NCBI GenBank assembly: GCA_002103075.1
Contig: DABG01000020.1
Location: 1 to 30,679, forward strand
Origin: Candidatus Gastranaerophilales bacterium HUM_9
GTDB taxonomy: Bacteria; Cyanobacteriota; Vampirovibrionia; Gastranaerophilales; Gastranaerophilaceae
Length of the DNA: 30,679 nucleotides
Reading direction: 5' to 3'
The notes beneath the pieces were generated by a model. It ran no database searches. It was not told the DNA's origin and saw only the letters and a program-made list of their open reading frames with translations. Below, one piece after another: positions 14,589 to 21,892 of this stretch (its first letter is position 1; each line of letters begins with the position of its first letter). Position numbers and translations under genes: made by a program.

Positions 14589-15419
14589 ATGGCAGTTGGT
14601 GCAATAAAAAATCCAAATATGTCTTTTGAAGAATGGCTTAAAGCTGAGGGCAAAACCGGCGAAGTTAAACAACCTACTGTTCGACCAGGGGGAGTAACGG
14701 ACAACGGCGTTCCTGTCGCTTTAGCAGAAGAACTTCACTCTGGAAAAACTATTTTTCAAGTAGCTACTCAAAACCCAACAAAAGAAACGGCAGGTGCAGG
14801 TGGTGCAAGCTCATTTGGAGTATCACCGCAACCACAAGGCATATCAGATAATGCACCATCAAACCCAAGTAACATTAACACAGATAACAACAACCCGACA
14901 GTACTGGCAGCAGGTGCAACAGGACACACAGCCCAATCACAAGGTCCAACTCTTGCATCAGGGCTTCAAGCACCTCAAGGCAACGAAAACTCTGGAGCTA
15001 GTGGCGGATCTACAAGCAAAAAGTTAAATCAAGACCTCTATGCACAATATGAACGAGCCATGGCAGAAGCAAAAGTCGCCGACCAAGGCGGAGGTGTTTC
15101 TACCGGTGAAGGGACATTGTCGACAGGCGATGTTAAAGACACTGGCGGAGCTAATGACACTGGGGGTATCGGTGGCACATCTGGAGCCGCTGGTGCATCA
15201 GGAGCGAATGGTCTAACTGGTGCCGAAAACACCTCTCCAACCGACAGCTCCAACCCAACAAATAGTGGCAATGACGTTCCTGATGAAGTCGGAAACAAAG
15301 AAAATCCAAACGATACATCAAACAACACTACAGCAAATATAAACAAGCAAGAAGAAGAAAAACAACAGGAGATTCTTGATTCTCGCAGGTTTAAGAAATT
15401 TGAAGAACAAGCAGCATAA
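14589..15419 (+). CDS. Low-complexity, probably disordered protein, 276 residues
   Basis: ATG with AAAGGA 6 nt upstream. Not recognised. An N-terminal ~60 residues looks ordered (MSFEEWLKAEGKTGEV, VALAEELHSGKTIFQVA). Residues ~65-245 are dominated by Gly, Ala, Ser, Thr, Asn and Pro (for example GGIGGTSGAAGASGANG), and a charged C-terminus follows (KQEEEKQQEILDSRRFKKFEEQ). No signal peptide or membrane helix. The central part is clearly richer in G and C than its neighbours because of Gly/Ala/Pro codons. The opposite-strand frame at 15038-15346 is a shadow. It ends convergently with the radical SAM gene, 26 bp away. Confidence 0.75.
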   Translation: MAVGAIKNPNMSFEEWLKAEGKTGEVKQPTVRPGGVTDNGVPVALAEELHSGKTIFQVATQNPTKETAGAGGASSFGVSPQPQGISDNAPSNPSNINTDNNNPTVLAAGATGHTAQSQGPTLASGLQAPQGNENSGASGGSTSKKLNQDLYAQYERAMAEAKVADQGGGVSTGEGTLSTGDVKDTGGANDTGGIGGTSGAAGASGANGLTGAENTSPTDSSNPTNSGNDVPDEVGNKENPNDTSNNTTANINKQEEEKQQEILDSRRFKKFEEQAA

Positions 15420-15451
15420 TTTATCGAAAATTAAAATTTCATAAATTATGC
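15414..15451. terminator. Inverted repeat spanning both convergent stop codons
   Basis: GCATAATTTAT (15414-15424) pairs with ATAAATTATGC (15441-15451). The TAA of the plus gene (15417-15419) and the TAA of the minus gene (15448-15446) both lie in the stem arms. It is AT-rich, lacks a long T tract, and could act as a weak bidirectional terminator. Confidence 0.45.
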
Positions 15452-16990
15452 TCTTTTCATTAATCGTCTATTTTCATTTTGCAAAATCTTTTTTCCTGGA
15501 TTAGTTATTGTAATCACGTCCCAAGGCAATTCATCTTCTAATTTACTATCCTTCAAGACATACTCATCAGTATTTATACCCAACTCTTTTGCACATTTTT
15601 TAAATGCACCAAGTTTTCCACCCTCTTTATAAACACTTATCAAATAATCCGTCAAATTAGAATCACCTTTTGACAACAAAGTTTGATAATAATCCCATTT
15701 TGGACTTGAGAACCTAGCATCAACACCCAACTTATGAAATTCCTTAGTAAGATACTTAATCTTTGTTTCAATACTTTTTGTATCTTCTCTCCCAAACCAC
15801 TGAAAAGGTGTATGTGGTTTTGGAACAAATGTTGAAAATGAAAACGTAACACCAAAACCCTTAAACTCTGTTTTCAAATCTTTTGCCAACCTCAAAAACT
15901 CATCAATATCAGCTTGTGTTTCTGTAGGTAAGCCTAGCATACAATATATTTTAACACCTTTTAAACCGTTTTCTTTAGCTATCTTTATAGCATTTCTCAA
16001 CTGTTCTTCTGTAACGTTTTTATTAATAACCTTTCTCAATCGTTCACTAGCAGCTTCAATTGCAATCGTAAGATGTTTTTGACCTGTCTTAACCAACATA
16101 TTAACAATCTCAGGAGAAATAGTGTCAACTCGCAAAGATGAAACACTCATCTCTATATCTATACCTGAATTTATTTTATCCATAATAAACTTACAAATAT
16201 CATCAAATCTAGGGTGAGCCGTAACTAAAGCACCTAAAAGTGCAATCTTATTTGTATATTTTAACCCCATCTCTAATTTTTCAATAATAGTATCATAGTC
16301 TACAAATCTTGCAGGCAAGTTTAAATACGAAGCTATACAAAATCCACAACGATTATAACAACCTCTTGAACTTTCTACAATAAACGTATCTTTAAAAAAA
16401 CTTTCATCACTAATAATTGGAGTATAAACACAATGATTTAATTCAACAGAAGATTTTTTTACAGGATTATCTATCGTGTGAATACTTGGAATATATACCC
16501 CCTCAACCTCTGATAAAAGTTTTAAGACATCTTCTTTAGGCAAATTCCTGTTTTCTCTACAAATCTGAACAGCCTTTGTATTAACACCTTCTCCATCACC
16601 AATAATTATAAAATCAAAGATTTCACTATACGGCATTGGATTACAAGTCAAAACAGGTCCACCTGCAAATACAAATGGATAATTCTCTCCACGCTCACTT
16701 CTTTTTAATGGAATATTATATTTGTCCAAGATTTTAAATATATTCAAAAAATCCAAATCAAACGAGAAAGAAAATGCAACACAATCAACATTAGAAACAT
16801 TTATCTGTGTCAATTCTGTATCTGTATTAATCATCTCAACAGCTACATTTTCAAGTTCCTCTAATTCTTTATATAGCCATAAATAACCTAATGATGACAA
16901 CGAAAAAGCTCGACATTCAGGAAATGCAAACCATACATTGTAATCAGTATTACTATTCAACTTTTTATTGTATAGACAAATCTCCGTCAT
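15446..16990 (-). CDS. Radical SAM protein with B12-binding-like N-terminal domain
   Basis: 514 residues from the ATG at 16990; the frame also reaches a GTG at 17005, which has no better ribosome site. The N-terminal ~150 residues resemble a cobalamin-binding domain of the TIGR03960/YgiQ-like kind (FPECRAFSLSSLGYLWLYKEL, VDCVAFSFSFDLDFLNIFKIL, FVFAGGPVLTCNP, IIIGDGEG). The 4Fe-4S/SAM motif CYNRCGFC (CX3CX2C) follows at residues 211-218, with a C-terminal TIM-barrel (IEAASERLRKVINKNV, GLKGVKIYCMLGLPTE). The substrate is unknown. The start overlaps the end of the upstream transporter gene by 26 nt, so the two are probably co-transcribed and coupled. Confidence 0.88.
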   Translation of the reverse strand: MTEICLYNKKLNSNTDYNVWFAFPECRAFSLSSLGYLWLYKELEELENVAVEMINTDTELTQINVSNVDCVAFSFSFDLDFLNIFKILDKYNIPLKRSERGENYPFVFAGGPVLTCNPMPYSEIFDFIIIGDGEGVNTKAVQICRENRNLPKEDVLKLLSEVEGVYIPSIHTIDNPVKKSSVELNHCVYTPIISDESFFKDTFIVESSRGCYNRCGFCIASYLNLPARFVDYDTIIEKLEMGLKYTNKIALLGALVTAHPRFDDICKFIMDKINSGIDIEMSVSSLRVDTISPEIVNMLVKTGQKHLTIAIEAASERLRKVINKNVTEEQLRNAIKIAKENGLKGVKIYCMLGLPTETQADIDEFLRLAKDLKTEFKGFGVTFSFSTFVPKPHTPFQWFGREDTKSIETKIKYLTKEFHKLGVDARFSSPKWDYYQTLLSKGDSNLTDYLISVYKEGGKLGAFKKCAKELGINTDEYVLKDSKLEDELPWDVITITNPGKKILQNENRRLMKRA

Positions 16991-18026
16991 CAGTTGTAAT
17001 CTCACTATTTTTGTTTATCGGTTTAATATACAATTCATCAAGCAATACGCAAACAGTTGCTGCAATAGCAGGAGCAAATATTACTCCAACAGCACCTAAA
17101 AATTTTGCTGTAACAAATATTGAAAAGAATATAATCAATGGGTGTAAATCCATAAATTTTCCAAACACATAAGGACGAACGAAATTGTTTTCTATCCATT
17201 GTGCTAACAAGAAAAAGAATATTACTAACCCAACTGTCACTGGTCCAAGGTGATAACACATCAAAATACATATAACAAGTGCTATTGTAGGACCTACAAC
17301 TGGAATCAAATCCAAAACTGCTGATAAAAACCCTAATAAAATAGCACAGTCAATCTTCATAATCATCAATGGTATCATTACACAAATTCCAACTCCTGCA
17401 ATTACAGTAAGTTGAGCAATAATATAACTACCTATTTTTTCTGAAATTGTTGTAATAATAAGTCCTGCCTTACGTTTAATATGTGCAGGAAAAAGTAACA
17501 TTACACCGTTTCTAATAGTCTTTTTATCAACAATAAAGTAATATGTAATGATACAAACAGCTAACAAATAAATCAAAGCTGATGCAATATTCAAGCCTAT
17601 TGCAATAGATTGATCAAGCAAACTTTTTGTAAAATTGGTCACAGGTTCAAACATCATAGGAATATCAATCATTGAAACAATTGTTTTTCCAAGTATTTGT
17701 TTATTGTAGACAAAGTTCTTAAATAACTCAATTTTGTTAGGTAAAGCTACTAAAAAGACCTCAATTTGTTTTATTGCTATAACAATTAATGGTAACAAAA
17801 CTGCAAATAGTACAACGGTTATTCCACCCATAACAATACTCGCAGCCATTGGACGACTAATTTTTTTGCTAAATTTATCCACTAAAGGATTTAAAGAACA
17901 CGCAAATACAAATGAAGCAAAAAATAACATTACGATAGTTGTAATCTGAGAAAAGAATTTCAACAGAAAAATCACCATCAATAAAAATATAATATTTTTA
18001 ACAGTTATACTATTTTTTATAGACAT
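16965..18026 (-). CDS. AI-2E family (PerM/YdiK-like) membrane transporter
   Basis: 353 residues, ATG at 18026 after GAGG with 5 nt spacing. About eight hydrophobic segments in the typical order: two at residues ~10-45, one at ~62-90, a soluble stretch ~95-145, then helices at ~145-165, ~200-225, ~228-275 and ~295-330. Family motifs seen: DLIPVVGPTIA (239-249), QWIENNFVRPYVFGK (276-290) and DLHPLIIFFS (293-302). The family (Pfam AI-2E_transport) exports small molecules, and some members are Na+/H+ antiporters; the substrate cannot be read here. The acidic tail ends inside the next gene. Confidence 0.92.
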   Translation of the reverse strand: MSIKNSITVKNIIFLLMVIFLLKFFSQITTIVMLFFASFVFACSLNPLVDKFSKKISRPMAASIVMGGITVVLFAVLLPLIVIAIKQIEVFLVALPNKIELFKNFVYNKQILGKTIVSMIDIPMMFEPVTNFTKSLLDQSIAIGLNIASALIYLLAVCIITYYFIVDKKTIRNGVMLLFPAHIKRKAGLIITTISEKIGSYIIAQLTVIAGVGICVMIPLMIMKIDCAILLGFLSAVLDLIPVVGPTIALVICILMCYHLGPVTVGLVIFFFLLAQWIENNFVRPYVFGKFMDLHPLIIFFSIFVTAKFLGAVGVIFAPAIAATVCVLLDELYIKPINKNSEITTDDGDLSIQ

Positions 18027-18154
18027 AATTACCTCAAGATTTCTTTTACTTTATTGATAATAGCAAAAATTTCAAAGAAAATAAATAGACCAGATAATTT
18101 TATTTTGTTCTATCTAATAACTTTACGTACTGATAGTAAGTCAATAACAAACAA

Positions 18155-18333
18155 GAGGGTGGGTGAATTGGTTGGTGGGTGGGTTGGTTAGTTGGTGGGT
18201 TAGTGAGTTGGTGAATTGGTTGGTGGGTGAATTGGTTGGTGGTTTGGTTGGTTAGTTGGTGGGTTAGTGAGTTGGTGAATTGGTTGGTGGGTGAATTGGT
18301 TGGTGGGTGGGTTGGTTAGTTGGGTGGGTGGGG
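18155..18333 (+). repeat. G-rich minisatellite, 64-bp period
   Basis: A low-complexity tract of GGT, GGGT and GAATT words. The word ggttagttgg recurs at 18186, 18250 and 18314, exactly 64 bp apart, giving nearly three copies. Many GGG runs fall on the plus strand, so G-quadruplex formation is possible on the strand opposite the coding strand of the flanking genes. It begins 3 bp after aacaag, as does the tract at 10995. It ends 3 bp beyond the stop of the gene at 18337, so that gene's 3' UTR would be C-rich. It fills most of the 310-bp gap between two minus-strand genes. Confidence 0.9.
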
Positions 18334-18336
18334 AAA

Positions 18337-19431
18337 TTATTTGTTTTTATTTGTAACCACAAGTCGCTCAGCTAAAAACGTGGAAACTAAAGGTATCACC
18401 GTATAATAAACCCCTGCATACAACAAGGTCGGTTTTGCAATCTTTATACCCTCAATATACTTACTCAATTTTTTATCGTGTTTATTTATCTCTGAAAACT
18501 TTTTTATAAACTTTTCTGTTGGTTTATCAGTCAATTTATCAACAAAATACCCAGATAAAATTCCTAAACCTGTTGAAATTAAAGCATTATTATTAAGAAC
18601 TTTTTTTCTATCATTATCAATTTTTTTGTTCTTATTCACCTCATAACACAACGTAGCTGTAGTCAGAGTATCAGTAACTGCCATTGTATGCATAGGGAAA
18701 TTTGTATCCTTAAACCGTTCTGAAAACTTTTGCATAAACGGTGTGTCAATAATTTTCCCCATCTTTTTAGCTATATTTAATCCTTTTAATCCACCTTTAA
18801 AACTTGGCGAAGTGTTTTTTCTATCAGAAATTTCATTCAATTTTCTATCAATCAAATTCTTTTCTTCTCCTAAAACACTGTTCTCATTAATTTGAAAATC
18901 TTGATTTTTCTCACGATTTGTACCAAGTTTATCTTCCTTACCCAATTTACCCAATTTACCCCTTTGTCCTTTTATAAAGGCTAACATAGGTGGTATCATA
19001 GCACAAGTAACAACTGCTCTAGGAACTGCTGTCAATGCGTTTGAACCTAATTTAAACATCTGCGTTGCAAACTGATAAGTTTTTGATTGAACAAGAAGTT
19101 TCCCACCCTCTTTCATCTTATTTATTGTAGCTGTTTTCAAATACTTTTCAGGATTATTATCGATTTTTTTTATATTCCTTGCTATCGGTAAAGATACAGC
19201 AAGCACCATCAAATAATTCGTCAAAGAAGATGCAAACGATTTTGCACATGCCAGCTTTTTATTCTCTTTATCAGTCTTAGGGGTAGAAATAATAGACATA
19301 GGACGAACAACTGTTGCAAATGCCAACTGAGTGCCTGCCATAAAGCCTGCACCATTATTTGCAACTAACTCTAACCCCTTTTTAACAGAGTCACTTTTGT
19401 ATATTTTAGTTGTTATCGAACCTATTTTCAT
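18337..19431 (-). CDS. Unknown 364-residue protein with PSFKGG motif
   Basis: Not recognised as a named family. Hydrophobic stretches at residues ~25-45, ~68-86, ~134-153, ~283-297 and ~334-352 suggest membrane association. In the middle is a polar linker (155-215) with a GKLGK repeat, encoded by tandem 9-bp DNA repeats, ending in SPSFKGGLKG (208-217). The flanking halves share a loose pattern, AGTQLAFATVVRP... versus MAVTDTLTTATLCYEV..., which could be an ancient internal duplication. No Shine-Dalgarno sequence is evident. It is divergent from pnuC with a 58-bp gap. Similar proteins with PSFKGG are, as far as I recall, frequent unknowns in Gastranaerophilales. Confidence 0.75.
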   Translation of the reverse strand: MKIGSITTKIYKSDSVKKGLELVANNGAGFMAGTQLAFATVVRPMSIISTPKTDKENKKLACAKSFASSLTNYLMVLAVSLPIARNIKKIDNNPEKYLKTATINKMKEGGKLLVQSKTYQFATQMFKLGSNALTAVPRAVVTCAMIPPMLAFIKGQRGKLGKLGKEDKLGTNREKNQDFQINENSVLGEEKNLIDRKLNEISDRKNTSPSFKGGLKGLNIAKKMGKIIDTPFMQKFSERFKDTNFPMHTMAVTDTLTTATLCYEVNKNKKIDNDRKKVLNNNALISTGLGILSGYFVDKLTDKPTEKFIKKFSEINKHDKKLSKYIEGIKIAKPTLLYAGVYYTVIPLVSTFLAERLVVTNKNK

Positions 19432-19453
19432 CTATATTAATTAGATAACAGAA

Positions 19454-19465
19454 ACTTTTAAAAGT
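19454..19465. promoter_or_regulatory. 12-bp palindrome in divergent promoter region
   Basis: ACTTTTAAAAGT is a perfect palindrome midway between the divergent starts at 19431 and 19490. It could be a shared operator; at this AT content it may be chance. Confidence 0.25.
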
Positions 19466-19489
19466 AAGTATTTATAAAGAAGTATTAAG

Positions 19490-20074
19490 ATGCAAACAGC
19501 CATATCAATAATTTATACAATCTCAGGAATACTCTACACCTTTATTGCAGGTAGAGGAAAAGTTTATTGTTATCTTTTTGGAATAATTGCAACCTGTTGC
19601 TACTCATACCTTGCTTTTCAAAACCACATATTTGGGAATTTTTTACTTAATATAGGATATTATTTACCAATGCAAATAATCGGGATTTTTGAATGGAAAA
19701 AACACCTTAAAAAAGATAAACAAGAAATAATAAAACAAAACTTAACCAATAAAGAACGATTTTTTTTAGGCTCAATTTCAATCATAGCCTGCATAATATT
19801 AGTAAGCTACTTAAATTATTCAAAAGAAACAACCCCACTATTAGACGGCATAACAACAGTTTTATCAATTTTAGGAATGTACCTCACAGTTAAACGCTGT
19901 ATCGAACAATGGATAATATGGATTATAGTAAACTCGCTTACAATAATTATGTGGATAAAATTATCTCTAAAAAATACTCAAACTTATTCAACCATAATAG
20001 TTTGGACAATATATTTAATACTTGGAATTTATTTTTATATCCAATGGAAAAAAGAACTTACTCAAGAGAAATAA
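19490..20074 (+). CDS. pnuC: Nicotinamide riboside/mononucleotide transporter PnuC
   Basis: 194 residues, the usual PnuC size, with about seven hydrophobic segments. Family pattern is present: the N-terminal ISGILYTFIAGRGKVYCYLFG, then NIGYYLPMQIIGIFEWKKH (N-x-G...P-x-Q...G...W, residues ~54-72), and the second-half D-G-I-T-T-V-L-S-I-L-G followed by EQWIIWIIVN (~120-146). The transporter imports NAD precursors across the inner membrane. No NAD riboswitch fits in the 58-bp upstream gap. The stop lies 2 bp from the convergent alr stop, leaving no room for a terminator between them. Confidence 0.9.
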   Translation: MQTAISIIYTISGILYTFIAGRGKVYCYLFGIIATCCYSYLAFQNHIFGNFLLNIGYYLPMQIIGIFEWKKHLKKDKQEIIKQNLTNKERFFLGSISIIACIILVSYLNYSKETTPLLDGITTVLSILGMYLTVKRCIEQWIIWIIVNSLTIIMWIKLSLKNTQTYSTIIVWTIYLILGIYFYIQWKKELTQEK

Positions 20075-20076
20075 AC

Positions 20077-21210
20077 TTATCTTACATAAACTCTAGGTAA
20101 ACGAACCTTTAAACGACAGGTCAATTCATAGTTTATTGTGCCGACAATTTTTGCCCAATTATCAATCGACAAATCCTTGTCTGAATCGTTCAACAAAGTA
20201 ATTATATCGCCCTCAGTTGCATCAATACCAGTAATATCAAACATCATTTGATCCATTGTAATATTACCGATTTGTTTAATTTTATAACCATTCAATTCTG
20301 CAAAAATTTTATTAGACAAAGCTCTTGGAACACCATCTGCATAGCCTATCGGAATAGTCGCAACCTTTATATCTTTATCTGCTACATAAGAATAACCATA
20401 ACTAATACCTTGACCCTTTTTCATCATATGAATATTAGTAATACGACCTTTCAATCCCATAACCTGTTTCAATTCAGGTTTAAATTTCACGCCCTCTGGC
20501 AAGTCAGGTTCTAATCCGTATATAGCAATTCCCATTCTTACCATATTAGATTTAATTTCATCATAATATTTCATTGAACCTGCTGTATTCAAAGCATGTA
20601 ACAACAAACCTTTTGTATCAACAGCATTAGTTATCCTATTCCAAATTTCAAACTGTTTTTCTGTTTTTTCGATATCTTCAGCGTTCGCTAAATGTGTAAA
20701 AATACCTTTCAAATCAAGATAATCAGCAGTTTGAGCCTTTTTAATAAATTCTACTGCATTTTCTGGTTCTAAACCTATTCTATTCATGCCTGTATTAAGT
20801 TTAATATGGACTTTTGGCTTAATTCCAGTTCTTTCGTATGCCTGCTTACAAGCGTTCAAATGAGCTTCTGAAAAAATAGAGATAGAAATATCGTTTTCTG
20901 TAGCCACTTCAAATGACCAAACAGGAACAGCACCTACAACAAGAATGTCACAACTTATTTTTTCATTTCTTAAATCCAATCCTTCATCAATAGATGCAAC
21001 ACCCAACATATCAATTCCTGATGCCAACATTATTGGAGCTGTCATAATAGAACCATGACCATAAGCATCTGCTTTTACTATCCCCAACATCTTTTTATCA
21101 GCTGGAATATTTTTTCTAAACTCTCTTATGTTATGCGCAATAGATTCTAAATTTATCTCTACCCACGCATCTCTATGTATATTTATTTGCGACTGTCTTA
21201 TATTCTTCAT
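20077..21210 (-). CDS. alr: Alanine racemase
   Basis: 377 residues, normal for Alr. PLP-binding lysine K46 in GIVKADAYGHG (43-53), the R-M-G-I-A-I-Y-G motif (225-232), and the opposite-face tyrosine in GISYGYSY (268-275). Also GYADGVPR (289-296) and GNITMDQMMFDIT near residue 320. It makes D-alanine for peptidoglycan, in the cytoplasm. There is no Shine-Dalgarno sequence. A TATAAT at 21222-21217 ends 6 nt before the ATG, so the transcript may be leaderless or start within a few bases of the codon. A TTGACA at 21254-21249 is too far away (26 nt) to pair with it. Confidence 0.97.
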   Translation of the reverse strand: MKNIRQSQINIHRDAWVEINLESIAHNIREFRKNIPADKKMLGIVKADAYGHGSIMTAPIMLASGIDMLGVASIDEGLDLRNEKISCDILVVGAVPVWSFEVATENDISISIFSEAHLNACKQAYERTGIKPKVHIKLNTGMNRIGLEPENAVEFIKKAQTADYLDLKGIFTHLANAEDIEKTEKQFEIWNRITNAVDTKGLLLHALNTAGSMKYYDEIKSNMVRMGIAIYGLEPDLPEGVKFKPELKQVMGLKGRITNIHMMKKGQGISYGYSYVADKDIKVATIPIGYADGVPRALSNKIFAELNGYKIKQIGNITMDQMMFDITGIDATEGDIITLLNDSDKDLSIDNWAKIVGTINYELTCRLKVRLPRVYVR

Positions 21211-21430
21211 ATTCTAATTATATAACAAGAGATTAAAAAAATATCATTTGTCAACCATGAAAACCTACAAATTTTTCAAAAATAGCCTGTATTTACAAAT
21301 ATTAAGTTTGTAAATTAGGACATGCCCCCCTGATATCAAAAGGCATGCTTGTATGTAAAAAAATTAACTTTATTCTTTACTTGAAAAGAGCAGTCAAACA
21401 TTTTAATATATAAATACGTTGGAAGGAGTG
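21211..21430. other. Intergenic region upstream of alr, with a short hairpin
   Basis: AT-rich. CATGCC (21321-21326) pairs with GGCATG (21342-21347) across a C-rich loop; function unknown. On the plus strand TTGAAA (21381) and TAATAT (21404) are 17 nt apart and could promote the small transcript that starts near 21416. Confidence 0.35.
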
Positions 21431-21493
21431 ATGGCTACTAGATTAAGAACGGGAAGAATGAAAATATCCAAAACACAAAGAAAAAGAAATTAA
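21431..21493 (+). CDS. Tiny basic peptide, 20 residues, possibly frameshifted
   Basis: ATG directly after GGAAGGAGTG, a strong but very closely spaced ribosome site. The peptide (MATRLRTGRMKISKTQRKRN) is strongly basic, as in small ribosome-associated proteins. One extra A in the A-run at 21481-21485 would extend it in a Lys/Arg-rich frame (KKLKRKKKAK) to a stop at about 21516. The apparent stop may therefore be a sequencing or real frameshift. Transcription of the region is supported by a terminator at 21653-21677. It could also be a non-coding RNA. Confidence 0.4.
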   Translation: MATRLRTGRMKISKTQRKRN

Positions 21494-21652
21494 AAAGAAA
21501 AAAGAAAGCTAAATAACTAAAAGTTAATGAATAAATTATAATCGTAGGAGATTCGGATAGTTTTAAAAATTTTTATAAAAGATTATATTAAGGGAAGATA
21601 TAGAAAAAGAATTTCAAAATAAACATAACATAAATTAAATAGTAGTACTTAT

Positions 21653-21676
21653 ACTTGTCATTCGACAAGTTTTTTT
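21653..21676 (+). repeat. Direct repeat flanking the toxin-antitoxin-like cassette, left copy
   Basis: Matches 22013-22036 at 20 of 24 positions (shared ACTTGTCATT and AAGTTTTTT). The copies are 360 bp apart and bracket the peptide/antisense locus. Confidence 0.6.
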
Positions 21677-21677
21677 T
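21653..21677 (+). terminator. Intrinsic terminator; also left flanking repeat of the cassette
   Basis: ACTTGTC / GACAAGT stem (21653-21659, 21664-21670), four-base loop, then eight T. It ends the small transcription unit that contains 21431-21493. A similar 24-nt sequence recurs at 22013. Confidence 0.85.
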
Positions 21678-21711
21678 GCAAAAATTAGATAAAATATCAG
21701 ATGTTATAAAC

Positions 21712-21740
21712 TTGACAAAATTGGGTATATAATAAATAAT
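21712..21740 (+). promoter_or_regulatory. Promoter of candidate antisense RNA
   Basis: TTGACA at 21712-21717 and AATAAT at 21735-21740, spacer 17. This is the best -35 box in the window. A second TATAAT at 21728 has only a 10-nt spacer and would not pair with it. The start is predicted near 21747. Confidence 0.65.
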
Positions 21741-21745
21741 AATAA

Positions 21746-21803
21746 AAGTAGGGGGAACCCTAAAGAAGTTGCTGTTCGATAGAGTTCCACTTCATACCTA
21801 CTT
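21746..21803 (-). terminator. Possible 3' hairpin of the toxin mRNA
   Basis: On the minus strand AAGTAGG pairs with CCTACTT and is followed by TTATTATTATTT. The loop is long (about 44 nt, itself foldable), so this is a plausible but imperfect terminator for the peptide transcript. Confidence 0.4.
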
Positions 21804-21864
21804 AAGAGTTAAAATTGCTAAAAGAATTTTAGCTAAAAGCCTTAGGACATCTAAGGCTTTTATA
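21747..21864 (+). ncRNA. Candidate antisense RNA (type I antitoxin), ~118 nt
   Basis: Bounded by a promoter (21712-21740) and an intrinsic terminator (21835-21861), with no ORF of note. It is complementary to codons ~10-30 and the 3' end of the 30-residue peptide gene on the other strand. Predicted structure: a long closing stem AAGTAGG / CCTACTT (21746-21752, 21797-21803). Inside, GGAAC/GTTCC and GAAGT/ACTTC can pair in crossed order, a possible pseudoknot. Next comes a GCTAAAA / TTTTAGC hairpin, then the terminator. It resembles no riboswitch, 6S, SRP or tmRNA I know. The role as antitoxin is inference from overlap and arrangement. Confidence 0.55.
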
Positions 21865-21890
21865 ATTGCAATTAACAAAAATAGCCTCAT
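21798..21890 (-). CDS. 30-residue hydrophobic peptide, candidate type I toxin
   Basis: ATG at 21890, TAG at 21800-21798. The sequence is Leu/Ile/Ala-rich (MRLFLLIAIIKALDV...), with charges only at R2, K11, D14, R17, K21 and K30. It would form one amphipathic or membrane-inserted helix, like type I toxins (Fst, Ibs, PepA1 types), though I recognise no exact family. Its ribosome site AAGGGGGTGG (minus strand of 21906-21897) is near-consensus with 6-nt spacing, but is locked in a leader hairpin. An extended -10 lies at 21982-21974. An opposite-strand RNA (21747-21864) overlaps most of the ORF. These four features together argue for a type I toxin-antitoxin pair; toxicity is not proven. Confidence 0.6.
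   Translation of the reverse strand: MRLFLLIAIIKALDVLRLLAKILLAILTLK
21835..21864 (+). terminator. Intrinsic terminator of the antisense RNA
   Basis: Stem AAAAGCCTTA / TAAGGCTTTT (21835-21844, 21852-21861) with 7-nt loop, then TATAATT. It lies wholly within the peptide ORF on the other strand. Confidence 0.75.
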
Positions 21891-21892
21891 AG

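Noticed and set aside
15038..15346. 102-codon minus-strand frame inside the disordered gene
   Set aside because: A Pro/Val/Ser-rich antisense shadow of Gly/Ala/Thr codons, without a ribosome site.
18155..18333. CRISPR-like reading of the G-rich array
   Set aside because: There are no unique spacers; the whole 64-bp unit is repeated low-complexity sequence.
21712..21733. TTGACA with TATAAT as promoter pair
   Set aside because: The spacer is only 10 nt; the AATAAT at 21735 with a 17-nt spacer is preferred.
21747..21864. SRP RNA, 6S RNA or a known riboswitch
   Set aside because: It lacks the GGAAGCAGC-type SRP motif, the long open bubble of 6S RNA and any riboswitch core I know. The antisense explanation fits the overlap better.
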